From Aliishimia sp963922415 (lineage in GTDB: Bacteria > Pseudomonadota > Alphaproteobacteria > Rhodobacterales > Rhodobacteraceae): DNA of 32,792 bases. The number at the start of each line of letters is the position of its first letter. The stretch's first letter is position 1. Under the pieces are notes generated by a model. It saw only the letters and a program-made list of their open reading frames with translations. It was not told the origin of the DNA and did not search any database. Where the stretch lies: contig CAWUIP010000022.1 in NCBI GenBank assembly GCA_963922415.1, forward strand, positions 1-32,792, given 5' to 3'. This document shows positions 15,136 to 23,453 of the stretch, in pieces. Made by a program: the position numbers and the translations under genes.

Positions 15136-18100
15136 CTAAGCTTTGGCGCGTTTCTTTTCAGCGACAACCTTTTCCGCAAGATCGCGCGCGATCGCGAAGG
15201 CACCTTTGATCTTATCGGCATCTTTCTTCCAGTCCCGGCGGACGACAATTTTATTGTCTTTGACCTTGGCCAGCCCGCGTTGGTCCTGAATGAACTCCAC
15301 AAGTCCTTGCGGCGACGCGAACTTGTCGTTGTGGAACTGCAACGTGGCGCCCTTCGGCCCCCCATCCAGCTTTGCAATGCCCGCCTTGCGGCACATCGCT
15401 TTGATCCGAACGACCAGCATCAGCGTGTTTACCTCGCGGGGCAGTGCGCCAAACCGGTCGATCAACTCTGCTGCAAACCCTTCGAGCTCTACTTTGGTCG
15501 AGAGTGCGCTGAGACGCCTATAAAGACCCAAACGCACATCTAGGTCCGGCACGTAGTCTTCGGGGATCAGAACAGGCACACCGAGGTTGATCTGCGGCGC
15601 CCATTGATCGTCTGAGACCGCGAGCCCCTCCATTTCGCCCGCTTTAATTTTGGCAATCGCCTCCTCCAGCATCGACTGGTAAAGCTCAAACCCAACGTCG
15701 CGCATCTGCCCGGATTGCTCTTCGCCCAGAAGGTTCCCCGCCCCCCGTATGTCGAGGTCTTGGCTCGCCAACGTAAACCCAGCCCCCAAGGTGTCGAGCG
15801 AACCGAGAACCCGCAGCCGCTTTTCAGCCGTAACAGTGAGCTTTGTGCGAGGCTTCGTTGTCAGATAGGCAAACGCACGGGTCTTCGAGCGCCCGACACG
15901 GCCCCTGATCTGATAGAGTTGGGCCAGTCCGAACATATCAGCGCGATGCACCACCATTGTGTTCGCAGTTGGAATGTCGAGACCAGATTCAACAATTGTG
16001 GTGGCCAGAAGCACGTCAAACTTGCCATCGTAGAACGCGTTCATGCGATCATCGAGCGTACCTGCTGCCATCTGGCCATGCGCCACGACATAGGTCAGCT
16101 CTGGCAGTTGAGCCTTTAGAAACTCTTCGATTTCAGGTAGATCACTGATCCTCGGCACAACATAAAAGCTTTGCCCACCCCGATAATGTTCGCGCAAGAG
16201 CGCCTCGCGGATGGTAACCGCATCAAATTCGCTGACATAGGTGCGGATTGCCAGTCGATCGATGGGCGGCGTGCCGATAATTGACAGATCCCGAACACCC
16301 GACAGCGACAACTGCAACGTCCGCGGAATTGGCGTGGCTGTCAGCGTCAGAACATGAATGTCCGACCGGAGTTGTTTCAATCGTTCTTTGTGGGTCACGC
16401 CAAAGCGCTGTTCTTCATCGACAACCAACAGCCCCAGGTTATTAAACTTCACCCCTTTGGCCAAAAGCGCATGCGTGCCAACGACGATATCGACCGTTCC
16501 TACCTCCATACCTTTTTTGGTTTCCGCCGCTTCCTTTGCGCCCACAAAACGCGACAACTGCCGGACGTGCACCGGAAACCCCCGAAAGCGTTCAGAAAAA
16601 CTCTTTGCGTGTTGGCGCGCCAGTAGAGTTGTGGGCGCGATCACGGCGACCTGGACACCGGACATCGCCGCGACAAAGGCCGCACGCATCGCCACTTCCG
16701 TCTTTCCGAAGCCGACATCTCCACAAATAAGTCGATCCATCGGGCTGCCGGCGGTCATATCCGACATGACATCGCCAATCGCACGCAACTGATCGTCCGT
16801 CTCCTCGTATGGAAACCGCGCGGCAAACGCATCCCACATGCCGGGCGGCGGCTCCAAGATGGGCGCACGGCGCAGCGCACGTTCGGCGGCCACCCGAATA
16901 AGCCGGTCCGCCATTTCGCGGATGCGCTCCTTCAGCTTCGCCTTTTTCGCCTGCCACGCACCACCGCCCAGTCGGTCAAGCAACCCCTCTTCGTGCCCGT
17001 ATCGACTGAGCAATTCGATGTTTTCGACGGGAAGGTAAAGCTTTGCGGCCTCCGCATACTCGATCGTTAAGCACTCATGGGCGGCACCGGCGGCTGTGAT
17101 CACTTCCAGACCATGAAAGCGACCAATGCCATGATCCACATGCACAACAAGATCGCCAGGGCTGAGGCTTTGAGTCTCGGTCAGGAAGTTTTCCGCGCGA
17201 CGCCGCTTTTTCGGTTGGCGGATCAAACGATCACCCAGCACATCTTGTTCTGATATGACCGTTAGACTGTCCGTCTCAAAGCCATGCTCCAAGGCCCAAA
17301 CCGCCAAATACAGTCCGCGCGGCCCAAGCCGTGTCCCATCCGTGATGGGGATCGCTTCGGCGAGGCCCTCGTCTTCGATCAGTCCCGACAGCCTTTCACG
17401 CGCACCCTCCGAGTAAGAGGCCACGACGACCGGCCCAACTTCAAGCTTCGCTTGAATATGCTGCGCGAGAGAACCGAAAAGACTGATATTTTCTTGTTGC
17501 CGTTCGGGCGAGAAGTTGCGGCCAATCCGTCCACCCGTGTCGATCACGCCAGGTCCGGTCGGCTGCGGCAACGGCGCGAACTGCAGCATCCGTCGGTCGG
17601 CCACAGCCCTGTCCCAGGCGTCTGCATCCAAGTAGAGACCATCCGGTTTGCTCGGCTTATAGACCGTGTCCATCGCGCCCTTTTGTGACATGGCATGGAC
17701 ACGCGTTTCGTACTGATCTTGAACACTCTCCCACCGTGCGAGCCGTGCCGCAGCGACCTGATCATCCAGCGTCACCGTGGCCTGCGGGATATAGTCAAAC
17801 ACCGTTTCAAGCCGGTCGTAAAAGAGCGCAAGCCAATGCTCTGCCCCTTGATGTTTGCGCCCGGCGCTCACCGCCTCATAAAGCGGATCATCCGATCCGG
17901 CCGCGCCAAATTCCAAACGGTAGTTTTGCCGAAACCGTGTAATCGCCGCTTCATCCAGGATCACTTCGCTCACAGGGGCCAAGTCAATGACCTCAAGCGC
18001 CTCAACTGTGCGCTGTGTGACCGGGTCAAACCGCCGCGCCCCATCTAGAACGTCCCCAAAAAGATCAAGCCGCACAGGGCCCAAATCGCCGGGCGGATAA

Positions 18101-18585
18101 ATGTCAATGATCCCGCCGCGAATGGCGTAGTCACCTGGCTCCATGACTGTCGGGGCTTGGGTAAAGCCCATACGCACAAGAAACGCGCGCAAGGCTTTTT
18201 CGTCCACCCGCGAACCCACGCGCGCCGAGAAGGCCGCCTGTCGCAGCAGGTCCCGCTCTGGCACACGCTGCGTAGCCGCGTTGAGCGTCGTTAACACCAC
18301 ATAACGGTTCGGCATACCATGCAGCAGGGCTGCCAGACTCGCCATTCTCTGCGCCGAGATGTCCGCATTGGGTGACACCCGGTCGTAGGGAAGGCAATCC
18401 CAACTGGGAAAAACGAGGACGGGCATATCTGGCGCAAAAAACCGCAACGCGGCCTGCATCGCGGCAAGACGCTTATCGTCGCGCGCAATGTGCAAAACGG
18501 GGCCATTTTGCGCCTCGCGCAGAACCAATTGCGCATCGACCCCTTCGGGGGTGCCGGAAACGGTTATGTGCTGCATTCTAGACAT
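15136..18585 (-). CDS. mfd: transcription-repair coupling factor
   Basis: This protein of about 1,149 residues removes RNA polymerase stalled at DNA lesions and recruits UvrA. Domains in order: a UvrB-like N-terminal region, the RNA-polymerase-interacting CarD-like domain near residues 470-545 (with SPGDLVVHVDHGIGRFHGLE), the RecG-like helicase motor with Walker A GDVGFGKTE near 620-629 and DEEQRFG near 720-726, and a C-terminal TRCF domain with the autoinhibitory UvrA-masking surface. Length fits the family (about 1,150). The start is uncertain: ATG at 18585 is preferred; ATG at 18576 and GTG at 18606 are in frame and no ribosome site decides. It lies 43 bp after a small membrane-protein gene on the same strand, probably one operon. 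Confidence 0.97.
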   Translation of the reverse strand: MSRMQHITVSGTPEGVDAQLVLREAQNGPVLHIARDDKRLAAMQAALRFFAPDMPVLVFPSWDCLPYDRVSPNADISAQRMASLAALLHGMPNRYVVLTTLNAATQRVPERDLLRQAAFSARVGSRVDEKALRAFLVRMGFTQAPTVMEPGDYAIRGGIIDIYPPGDLGPVRLDLFGDVLDGARRFDPVTQRTVEALEVIDLAPVSEVILDEAAITRFRQNYRLEFGAAGSDDPLYEAVSAGRKHQGAEHWLALFYDRLETVFDYIPQATVTLDDQVAAARLARWESVQDQYETRVHAMSQKGAMDTVYKPSKPDGLYLDADAWDRAVADRRMLQFAPLPQPTGPGVIDTGGRIGRNFSPERQQENISLFGSLAQHIQAKLEVGPVVVASYSEGARERLSGLIEDEGLAEAIPITDGTRLGPRGLYLAVWALEHGFETDSLTVISEQDVLGDRLIRQPKKRRRAENFLTETQSLSPGDLVVHVDHGIGRFHGLEVITAAGAAHECLTIEYAEAAKLYLPVENIELLSRYGHEEGLLDRLGGGAWQAKKAKLKERIREMADRLIRVAAERALRRAPILEPPPGMWDAFAARFPYEETDDQLRAIGDVMSDMTAGSPMDRLICGDVGFGKTEVAMRAAFVAAMSGVQVAVIAPTTLLARQHAKSFSERFRGFPVHVRQLSRFVGAKEAAETKKGMEVGTVDIVVGTHALLAKGVKFNNLGLLVVDEEQRFGVTHKERLKQLRSDIHVLTLTATPIPRTLQLSLSGVRDLSIIGTPPIDRLAIRTYVSEFDAVTIREALLREHYRGGQSFYVVPRISDLPEIEEFLKAQLPELTYVVAHGQMAAGTLDDRMNAFYDGKFDVLLATTIVESGLDIPTANTMVVHRADMFGLAQLYQIRGRVGRSKTRAFAYLTTKPRTKLTVTAEKRLRVLGSLDTLGAGFTLASQDLDIRGAGNLLGEEQSGQMRDVGFELYQSMLEEAIAKIKAGEMEGLAVSDDQWAPQINLGVPVLIPEDYVPDLDVRLGLYRRLSALSTKVELEGFAAELIDRFGALPREVNTLMLVVRIKAMCRKAGIAKLDGGPKGATLQFHNDKFASPQGLVEFIQDQRGLAKVKDNKIVVRRDWKKDADKIKGAFAIARDLAEKVVAEKKRAKA

Positions 18586-18628
18586 CGGAGGCCGGGCTTT
18601 GGACACCTCTCAGGGCGAAGTCAAGCGC

Positions 18629-19150
18629 CTAGAGCGCTCCAAACGACAAGTTTTGGTACATGCCCCAAAGCGCGGTTACGAAGATCGAAATCACGCCGAT
18701 AAGCTGTGTATACAGCCGGTGACGCATCAACTGCGCCTGCAGCGCTTCGCCCGCAAGTCCGTGACCTGCAATAACCTCGCAAGTCCAAAGGCTTAGCGCA
18801 CCAAGGATCGACATTGGCAGCACCAACAAGAACACCGCTTGTGCGAATTCTACGCCGTAAACGAAACCCAAAAGCGCCAGACCGGTCAGAAAGAAGCACC
18901 CGAACCCCAAAAGCCAAAGCCCCGACACATGCGCAATATAGAGCAAACGGTTGGTATTAACGCGGACAATGTCTTCCAGGTCGATCGCGGCCTGTCCCCC
19001 ATTGCGCCGCGCGCGGACGATCAAGTCGTAGGGCACGCCAATTACATAGTGGCTGGCCGTCGACCACAACACCGCCAGCGCAATCCAGAACCATAGGTTC
19101 GAAAAGGAACGCATGTCGATGAGTTCAAAAATCGTTTGGTAAAAGTCCAA
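18629..19150 (-). CDS. small inner-membrane protein, Rhodobacteraceae 'component of SufBCD complex' type
   Basis: The 173-residue product starts at TTG (19148-19150), with an AAAGAG stretch about ten bases upstream. This start is chosen because the family, as I recall it, begins MDWYQT-x-FELIDMRSFSN. The next in-frame ATG would be residue 13. It has four predicted membrane helices (about 17-35, 73-93, 97-120 and 147-168) separated by short charged loops, one of them RARRNGGQAAIDLEDI. Database entries for close relatives often carry the name 'component of SufBCD complex', but I see nothing in the sequence that links it to Fe-S assembly, so function is treated as unknown. It directly precedes mfd. 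Confidence 0.8.
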   Translation of the reverse strand: MDFYQTIFELIDMRSFSNLWFWIALAVLWSTASHYVIGVPYDLIVRARRNGGQAAIDLEDIVRVNTNRLLYIAHVSGLWLLGFGCFFLTGLALLGFVYGVEFAQAVFLLVLPMSILGALSLWTCEVIAGHGLAGEALQAQLMRHRLYTQLIGVISIFVTALWGMYQNLSFGAL

Positions 19151-19279
19151 GGCAGCGGGCTCTTTCAGATGTCTTCGGCCCCTTTAGCCGGGCGCGCGTC
19201 CGAATGGTAGAGCGAGGGTTGAGCCAGATGCGAAACCGTGGCACTTCTGAAACTGTAACGTATAGTTGACAGGTCTGAC

Positions 19280-20275
19280 ATGCGCCCTACTCTCGCCCAC
19301 ACCCCCGCCACACGCCTTCGCCGCACAAAGTCCTCGCCCGGATTGCGCGCGCTGGTCAGGCAATCGAGCTTGGAGGTTGGCGATCTGATCTGGCCCGTTT
19401 TTGTTCGTCAGGGCGAAGGCGTTGAAGAACCGATTGCTTCAATGCCCGGTGTCGTGCGGCGATCTGTGGACAAGATTGCCGCAGCAGCCGAGCAGGCTGC
19501 TGATCTTGGCATCCCGGCGATGTGTATTTTTCCGTATACCGAACAAGCCGACCGTACCGAAGACTGCGCTGAGGCCTGGAGCCCAGAAAATCTCACAAAC
19601 CGGGCCACGCGCGCGATCAAAGCGGCTGTGCCAGAGATGGTCGTTATGACGGACGTCGCGCTTGATCCATACAACATCAACGGTCACGACGGCTTTGTCG
19701 AAAACGGTGTGATCGTGAATGACCGCACCGTGGAGGCGCTGGCCAGAATGGCTGTGGCGCAAGCTGACGCAGGGGCCGATATCATTGGCCCGTCAGATAT
19801 GATGGATGGGCGGATCGGCGCGATCCGGACCGCTCTGGAAGCCGCCGACCACCAAAACGTTGCGATCCTGAGCTACTCGGCCAAATACGCGAGTGCGTTT
19901 TATGGGCCGTTTCGCGATGCGGTTGGTGCATCCGGGGCACTGACTGGTGACAAAAAGACCTACCAAATGGACCCCGCCAATTCCGACGAAGCGCTGCGAC
20001 TGATCGAGCGGGATCTCCGCGAAGGCGCTGACATGATCATGGTCAAGCCGGGTATGGCGTATTTGGATATTTGTCGCCGGGCCAAAGACGCGTTCGGCGC
20101 GCCGACGTTCGCCTACCAAGTGTCCGGCGAGTACGCAATGATGCAGGCGGCTGTACAGAACGGATGGCTGGACCATGATAAAGTGATGATGGAGAGCCTC
20201 ATGGCGTTCAAACGGGCTGGATGCGACGGGATATTGACGTATTTTGCCCCGGCTGCGGCGCGATTGATGAACTAG
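19280..20275 (+). CDS. hemB: delta-aminolevulinic acid dehydratase (porphobilinogen synthase)
   Basis: The 331-residue enzyme condenses two 5-aminolevulinate molecules into porphobilinogen for haem, bacteriochlorophyll and B12 synthesis. Schiff-base lysines are Lys202 in SAKYAS and Lys256 in MVKPGMAYLD. The zinc-binding three-cysteine motif of animal and many bacterial enzymes is absent: the equivalent loop reads DVALDPYN-x-x-GHDG (125-138), with Ala127, Asp129 and Asp137 at the cysteine positions. This is the alphaproteobacterial type that does not need catalytic zinc. A TATAGT hexamer at 19261-19266 could be a -10 element, which would leave a very short leader, but no good -35 pairs with it. 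Confidence 0.97.
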   Translation: MRPTLAHTPATRLRRTKSSPGLRALVRQSSLEVGDLIWPVFVRQGEGVEEPIASMPGVVRRSVDKIAAAAEQAADLGIPAMCIFPYTEQADRTEDCAEAWSPENLTNRATRAIKAAVPEMVVMTDVALDPYNINGHDGFVENGVIVNDRTVEALARMAVAQADAGADIIGPSDMMDGRIGAIRTALEAADHQNVAILSYSAKYASAFYGPFRDAVGASGALTGDKKTYQMDPANSDEALRLIERDLREGADMIMVKPGMAYLDICRRAKDAFGAPTFAYQVSGEYAMMQAAVQNGWLDHDKVMMESLMAFKRAGCDGILTYFAPAAARLMN

Positions 20276-20410
20276 GCCAGCATACCAGGCGTCTCAGGAC
20301 GGGTCACGTCGCTTGACTCCCCTGGCACGTGACACTCTGACCTTTTTTCGGTAGTCTGCACGCAAGACCGGGGAACCGGCTTGAGCGCAACAAAATGTAC
20401 AGGCGGTTAC

Positions 20411-20977
20411 ATGAAACAGAAGCTTTGGTCGCGGCGCGCCGCGATGACGACAGTTATGATGGGTCCGGTCGCTCTGGCGGCTTGCGGCAATGGGATTGGC
20501 GGCCAAGGGGCTGCAACAATCGATGCGCGGGTCGATGCCACGCTTGCAGAAATGTACAGGCTTTATCCTAACACAGTTTCGCTAAGCCAGAAGGCGAACG
20601 GTCTTCTTGTGATGCCTCTCGTCACAGAAGCCGGCCTCGGCATCGGCGGCGCCTACGGACGCGGCGCGTTGCGCGTCGGCGAAACCACCGTTGACTACTA
20701 CTCGCTCGTGCGTGGGTCCGGCGGTCTTCAGTTTGGCGCGCAGCAATATGCGCATGTTTTGTTTTTTATGACAGATCAGGCGCTCACGGATTTCCGCACA
20801 TCTTCGGGATGGGCGGCAGGCGCGGACCTTGAATATGTGTTTTCGGACTTGGGCGACAGTCTCACCGCTGAAACAACGACCGTATTGGCACCTGTCCTGG
20901 CTGCCGTGTTTGGACGCGCAGGTATCCGGGTCGGTGCGACCTTGGAAGGCGCAAAATATACACGCATCATACCCTGA
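20411..20977 (+). CDS. YSC84/SYLF-domain lipoprotein
   Basis: The 188-residue product has a lipoprotein signal: a twin-arginine stretch (SRRAAM), a hydrophobic segment and the lipobox LAAC with Cys25, so it is likely a membrane-anchored lipoprotein in the periplasm, possibly exported by Tat. The mature part fits the SYLF/YSC84 lipid-binding domain: KANGLLVMPLVTEAGLGIGG near 64-83, a YYSLVRGSGGLQFGAQ segment near 97-112, and a C-terminal stretch ending in an EGAKYTRI-type strand. Members bind phosphoinositides or other lipids in eukaryotes; bacterial roles are unclear. ATG at 20411 with GGCGG upstream is preferred to an in-frame TTG at 20381 because it gives the normal signal peptide. Confidence 0.8.
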   Translation: MKQKLWSRRAAMTTVMMGPVALAACGNGIGGQGAATIDARVDATLAEMYRLYPNTVSLSQKANGLLVMPLVTEAGLGIGGAYGRGALRVGETTVDYYSLVRGSGGLQFGAQQYAHVLFFMTDQALTDFRTSSGWAAGADLEYVFSDLGDSLTAETTTVLAPVLAAVFGRAGIRVGATLEGAKYTRIIP

Positions 20978-20997
20978 CGCGCGGAAACCGAAGATCA

Positions 20998-21033
20998 CAA
21001 ACGGCGTTGGATGACCTTCGCCGTTTGACTTTT
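20998..21033. terminator. bidirectional terminator between YSC84 lipoprotein and PAS-protein genes
   Basis: CAAACGGCG (20998-21006) pairs over nine bases with CGCCGTTTG (21019-21027), with a twelve-base loop, followed by ACTTTT on the plus strand. It sits between two convergent genes. The T run is short, so termination in both directions is inferred. Confidence 0.6.
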
Positions 21034-21054
21034 GCAGTGACCTCAGCGCGACGC

Positions 21055-22287
21055 CTACGCTGACAATGCCATTTTTGGTACGGACAAATACGCGCGCTGG
21101 ACCTCTTCGCCGCGCGACAGGATGCGGTCCACAGCCGACTGGATCTCATCGAAGTTTTCGCCCAGCGATGTTTGTGCATCCGCTAGACGGTTAACGATTT
21201 CATCAAGCCCTGCATGTTCACCATCAAACTTGGAGCGCTCGATTTTGCACATGATACGTGTCAACTCGAGACCGGACATCATACGCTGCATATCTCGGCA
21301 CTGCCCACCGAACCGTCGGACCTTGTCCAACAAAGATCGAATTTCTTGCAACGAATCTTCTGTGTATGTGGTCGAGAGTTTGTGCAGACTTTCGAGCTCA
21401 AACTCTTTATTACCAGGCACTTGATCGTTTTCAGCAGAGTACAGTTTGTATAGTTCTTCCAGTAGACTGCTGGTGCATGTTTTGAACATAGCTGCGCGGA
21501 TTGACTCGGCACCAACCGCGCTATCGCGGCTAAATCTGCTTAGATTTTCTTCTAATGTCTGCGTCATCTGGCGATGATTGCTAGAAATGACACTGATCGG
21601 GCCATCGCTGCCCTCAAGTCGACCAGCCTGCAGGCGCATGTTGTAAGGGATCTGATGCGTTTGACGGAACGTGGTCTCGACTTTTCGAGCGTGTGTTTCC
21701 AATTGGCGCACGGCGGCAAACATCTCCGCCAGTTTGTCCGCCGCCATATTGACGGGCCGGTTCAGGCCTTCGTTTCGCGCAGCCGCTTCCTCGCGCAAGG
21801 AAAACGCGACAAACTCGGTGTAGTCGGAGAAGCCCAACTCTTCGACAAAGGCCTCAATCTGCGCCGCACTGTCTTCGGCGCTCAGATTTCCGGCGACCTC
21901 CTCGCGGCGTAGTCTTTCGTAAAGCGGAAGTAGCTTTTCCAAGGTCGAACCGGTCGGCTTCATGCGAACCGAGATGTAGCTGTCTTCCATGGGAAGCATA
22001 GTCGCAAAGACCCAGTACGGGACTCCGTCCTCTGCCATGTTTTGAACGTAGCCCCCGATGGGCTGCTTTGCCTGCAAGGCGCGCCAGAGCAGAAAAAACA
22101 CCCCCTTAGGCATATCGGGATGGCGCACAATTTTGTGCGGCGCACCCTCTAGGGCTTCCCAAGAATAGACACTGATTTCTTGAAACGCGGCGTTTCCCGT
22201 CCGGATAATGCCGCGGTCATCTGTCCGAGAAAACAACAAGTCCGCTAAGTTAAACCGCGCGTTTGCGTCCGCAGTGTCTCTAACCAT
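21055..22287 (-). CDS. Aer-like PAS-domain protein without chemoreceptor signalling module
   Basis: The 410-residue cytoplasmic protein opens with a PAS domain (about residues 15-110) of the aerotaxis-receptor type: GIIRTGNAAFQEIS, a KIVRHPDMPKGVFFLLW segment, GGYVQNMAEDG and YWVFATMLPM. In Aer such PAS domains bind FAD and sense redox state. The remaining 300 residues are mainly helical with coiled-coil character but lack the conserved hairpin of methyl-accepting proteins and any HAMP or membrane segment, so the output is unknown. The start at 22287 is chosen because GAGGA lies about six bases upstream; an earlier ATG at 22299 has AAGGAG only one base away. It converges with the lipoprotein gene through a shared terminator. 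Confidence 0.8.
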   Translation of the reverse strand: MVRDTADANARFNLADLLFSRTDDRGIIRTGNAAFQEISVYSWEALEGAPHKIVRHPDMPKGVFFLLWRALQAKQPIGGYVQNMAEDGVPYWVFATMLPMEDSYISVRMKPTGSTLEKLLPLYERLRREEVAGNLSAEDSAAQIEAFVEELGFSDYTEFVAFSLREEAAARNEGLNRPVNMAADKLAEMFAAVRQLETHARKVETTFRQTHQIPYNMRLQAGRLEGSDGPISVISSNHRQMTQTLEENLSRFSRDSAVGAESIRAAMFKTCTSSLLEELYKLYSAENDQVPGNKEFELESLHKLSTTYTEDSLQEIRSLLDKVRRFGGQCRDMQRMMSGLELTRIMCKIERSKFDGEHAGLDEIVNRLADAQTSLGENFDEIQSAVDRILSRGEEVQRAYLSVPKMALSA

Positions 22288-22387
22288 CTTAATCCTCATG
22301 CTCCTTGCGCATGCGGACTGTGCTGTAAAAGGCTTGCCAAACCATTAAGTTATTCGATTTGGTCGGCGCCCTTGCGTCCCGGTCGAC

Positions 22388-23260
22388 TTAATCCAAATGC
22401 CGTAGTCTTTTGATCAGACTGGACGTATCCCAACGGCCGCCGCCGAGCTTCTGCACATCCTTGTAAAACTGATCGACCAAAGCCGTGACAGGAAGGCTTG
22501 CGCCGGTTTCGTTCGCCGCCTCAAGGCAAATCCCAAGGTCCTTGCGCATCCAGTCGACCGCAAAGCCGTGATCAAAGACATCATCCAGCATCGTTTCATA
22601 GCGGTTGACCATCTGCCAGCTCCCGGCCGCGCCACCGCCAATCACATCGACCACTGCGCGCCCATCAAGCCCCGCCTTCTCTGCAAAATGGAGCCCCTCG
22701 CTGAGGCCCTGCACCAAGCCGGCGATGCAAATCTGATTGACCATTTTGGTCAGTTGGCCCGCGCCGGTCTCACCCAAACGTACACATTTCTTAGCAAACG
22801 CACCGATCAATGGCTCTGCCCGCGCGTAAGCCCCAGTGTCACCGCCACACATAACGACCAACTGGCCGTTCTCGGCCCCTGCTTGACCACCTGACACCGG
22901 CGCGTCGACGAAGCTGATTTGATGCCCGTCAGCAACGTCGTAGAGCTCCCGCGTGACAGTTGCCGAAACAGTTGTGTGATCGACGAAAACAGAGCCCGTT
23001 TGCATTCCTGCAAATGCGCCATCTTCCCCCAAACAGACCGATCGAAGGTCGTCGTCATTTCCCACGCAGGCAAAGACAAACTCGGCCCCCTCTGCGGCCA
23101 GGCGCGGTGTGGTCGCCATACCGCCGGAGTAGGTCTCGGTCCACTTTTTGGCTTTTTCTGCAGTCCGGTTGTACACGGTCACATCGTGTCCCGCATTTGC
23201 CAAATACCCCGCCATCGGGGCCCCCATTACACCCAAGCCCAAGAAAGCAACTTTTGCCAT
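22388..23260 (-). CDS. 3-hydroxyisobutyrate dehydrogenase-family NAD(P)-dependent oxidoreductase
   Basis: The 290-residue enzyme has a Rossmann signature GLGVMGAPMA (8-17), the family motif VDAPVSGG (118-125) and catalytic Lys172 in GQLTKMVNQ. Beta-hydroxyacid dehydrogenases oxidise or reduce small 3-hydroxy acids (3-hydroxyisobutyrate, tartronate semialdehyde, gamma-hydroxybutyrate or sulfolactaldehyde). The substrate-binding DAPVSGGQAGAENGQL stretch is standard and does not settle the choice. The start at 23260 is well supported by GGAGGAG eight bases upstream. It is divergent from the penicillin-acylase gene, with 193 bp between them that include three tandem CCGAAA units near 23320-23340. 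Confidence 0.92.
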   Translation of the reverse strand: MAKVAFLGLGVMGAPMAGYLANAGHDVTVYNRTAEKAKKWTETYSGGMATTPRLAAEGAEFVFACVGNDDDLRSVCLGEDGAFAGMQTGSVFVDHTTVSATVTRELYDVADGHQISFVDAPVSGGQAGAENGQLVVMCGGDTGAYARAEPLIGAFAKKCVRLGETGAGQLTKMVNQICIAGLVQGLSEGLHFAEKAGLDGRAVVDVIGGGAAGSWQMVNRYETMLDDVFDHGFAVDWMRKDLGICLEAANETGASLPVTALVDQFYKDVQKLGGGRWDTSSLIKRLRHLD

Positions 23261-23384
23261 GCGGCCACTCCTCCAACGATGTCGTGCTGTTTGTTGTGTT
23301 GTACCTAGTGCGTTGACGGCGAAACCGAAACCGAAAAACAAGCCGGCGCTGGCCCGCACCTTACTGCGGCCTGTTCATTCCGCG

Positions 23385-23415
23385 TTGACTTTCGCCAAAC
23401 TGCGCGCGCTATAAC
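23385..23415 (+). promoter_or_regulatory. possible promoter of the penicillin-acylase-family gene
   Basis: TTGACT (23385-23390) and TATAAC (23410-23415) are good sigma-70 hexamers, but the 19-base spacer is longer than the 16-18 usually seen. Transcription would begin about 30 bases before the ATG. Confidence 0.4.
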
Positions 23416-23453
23416 GGCTGAACCAAAGGGGCCACCAGCGGCAGGAGGATATT

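Noticed and set aside
20276..20410. GGAACC element upstream of the SYLF lipoprotein gene resembling an EcfG-type promoter
   Set aside because: No matching -10 element lies 16-17 bases downstream; the next GTT is about 28 bases away.
23320..23340. Three tandem CCGAAA-like units in the divergent region before the dehydrogenase gene
   Set aside because: Too short to call a repeat element or CRISPR, and no regulator is evident. Noted only in the gene entry.
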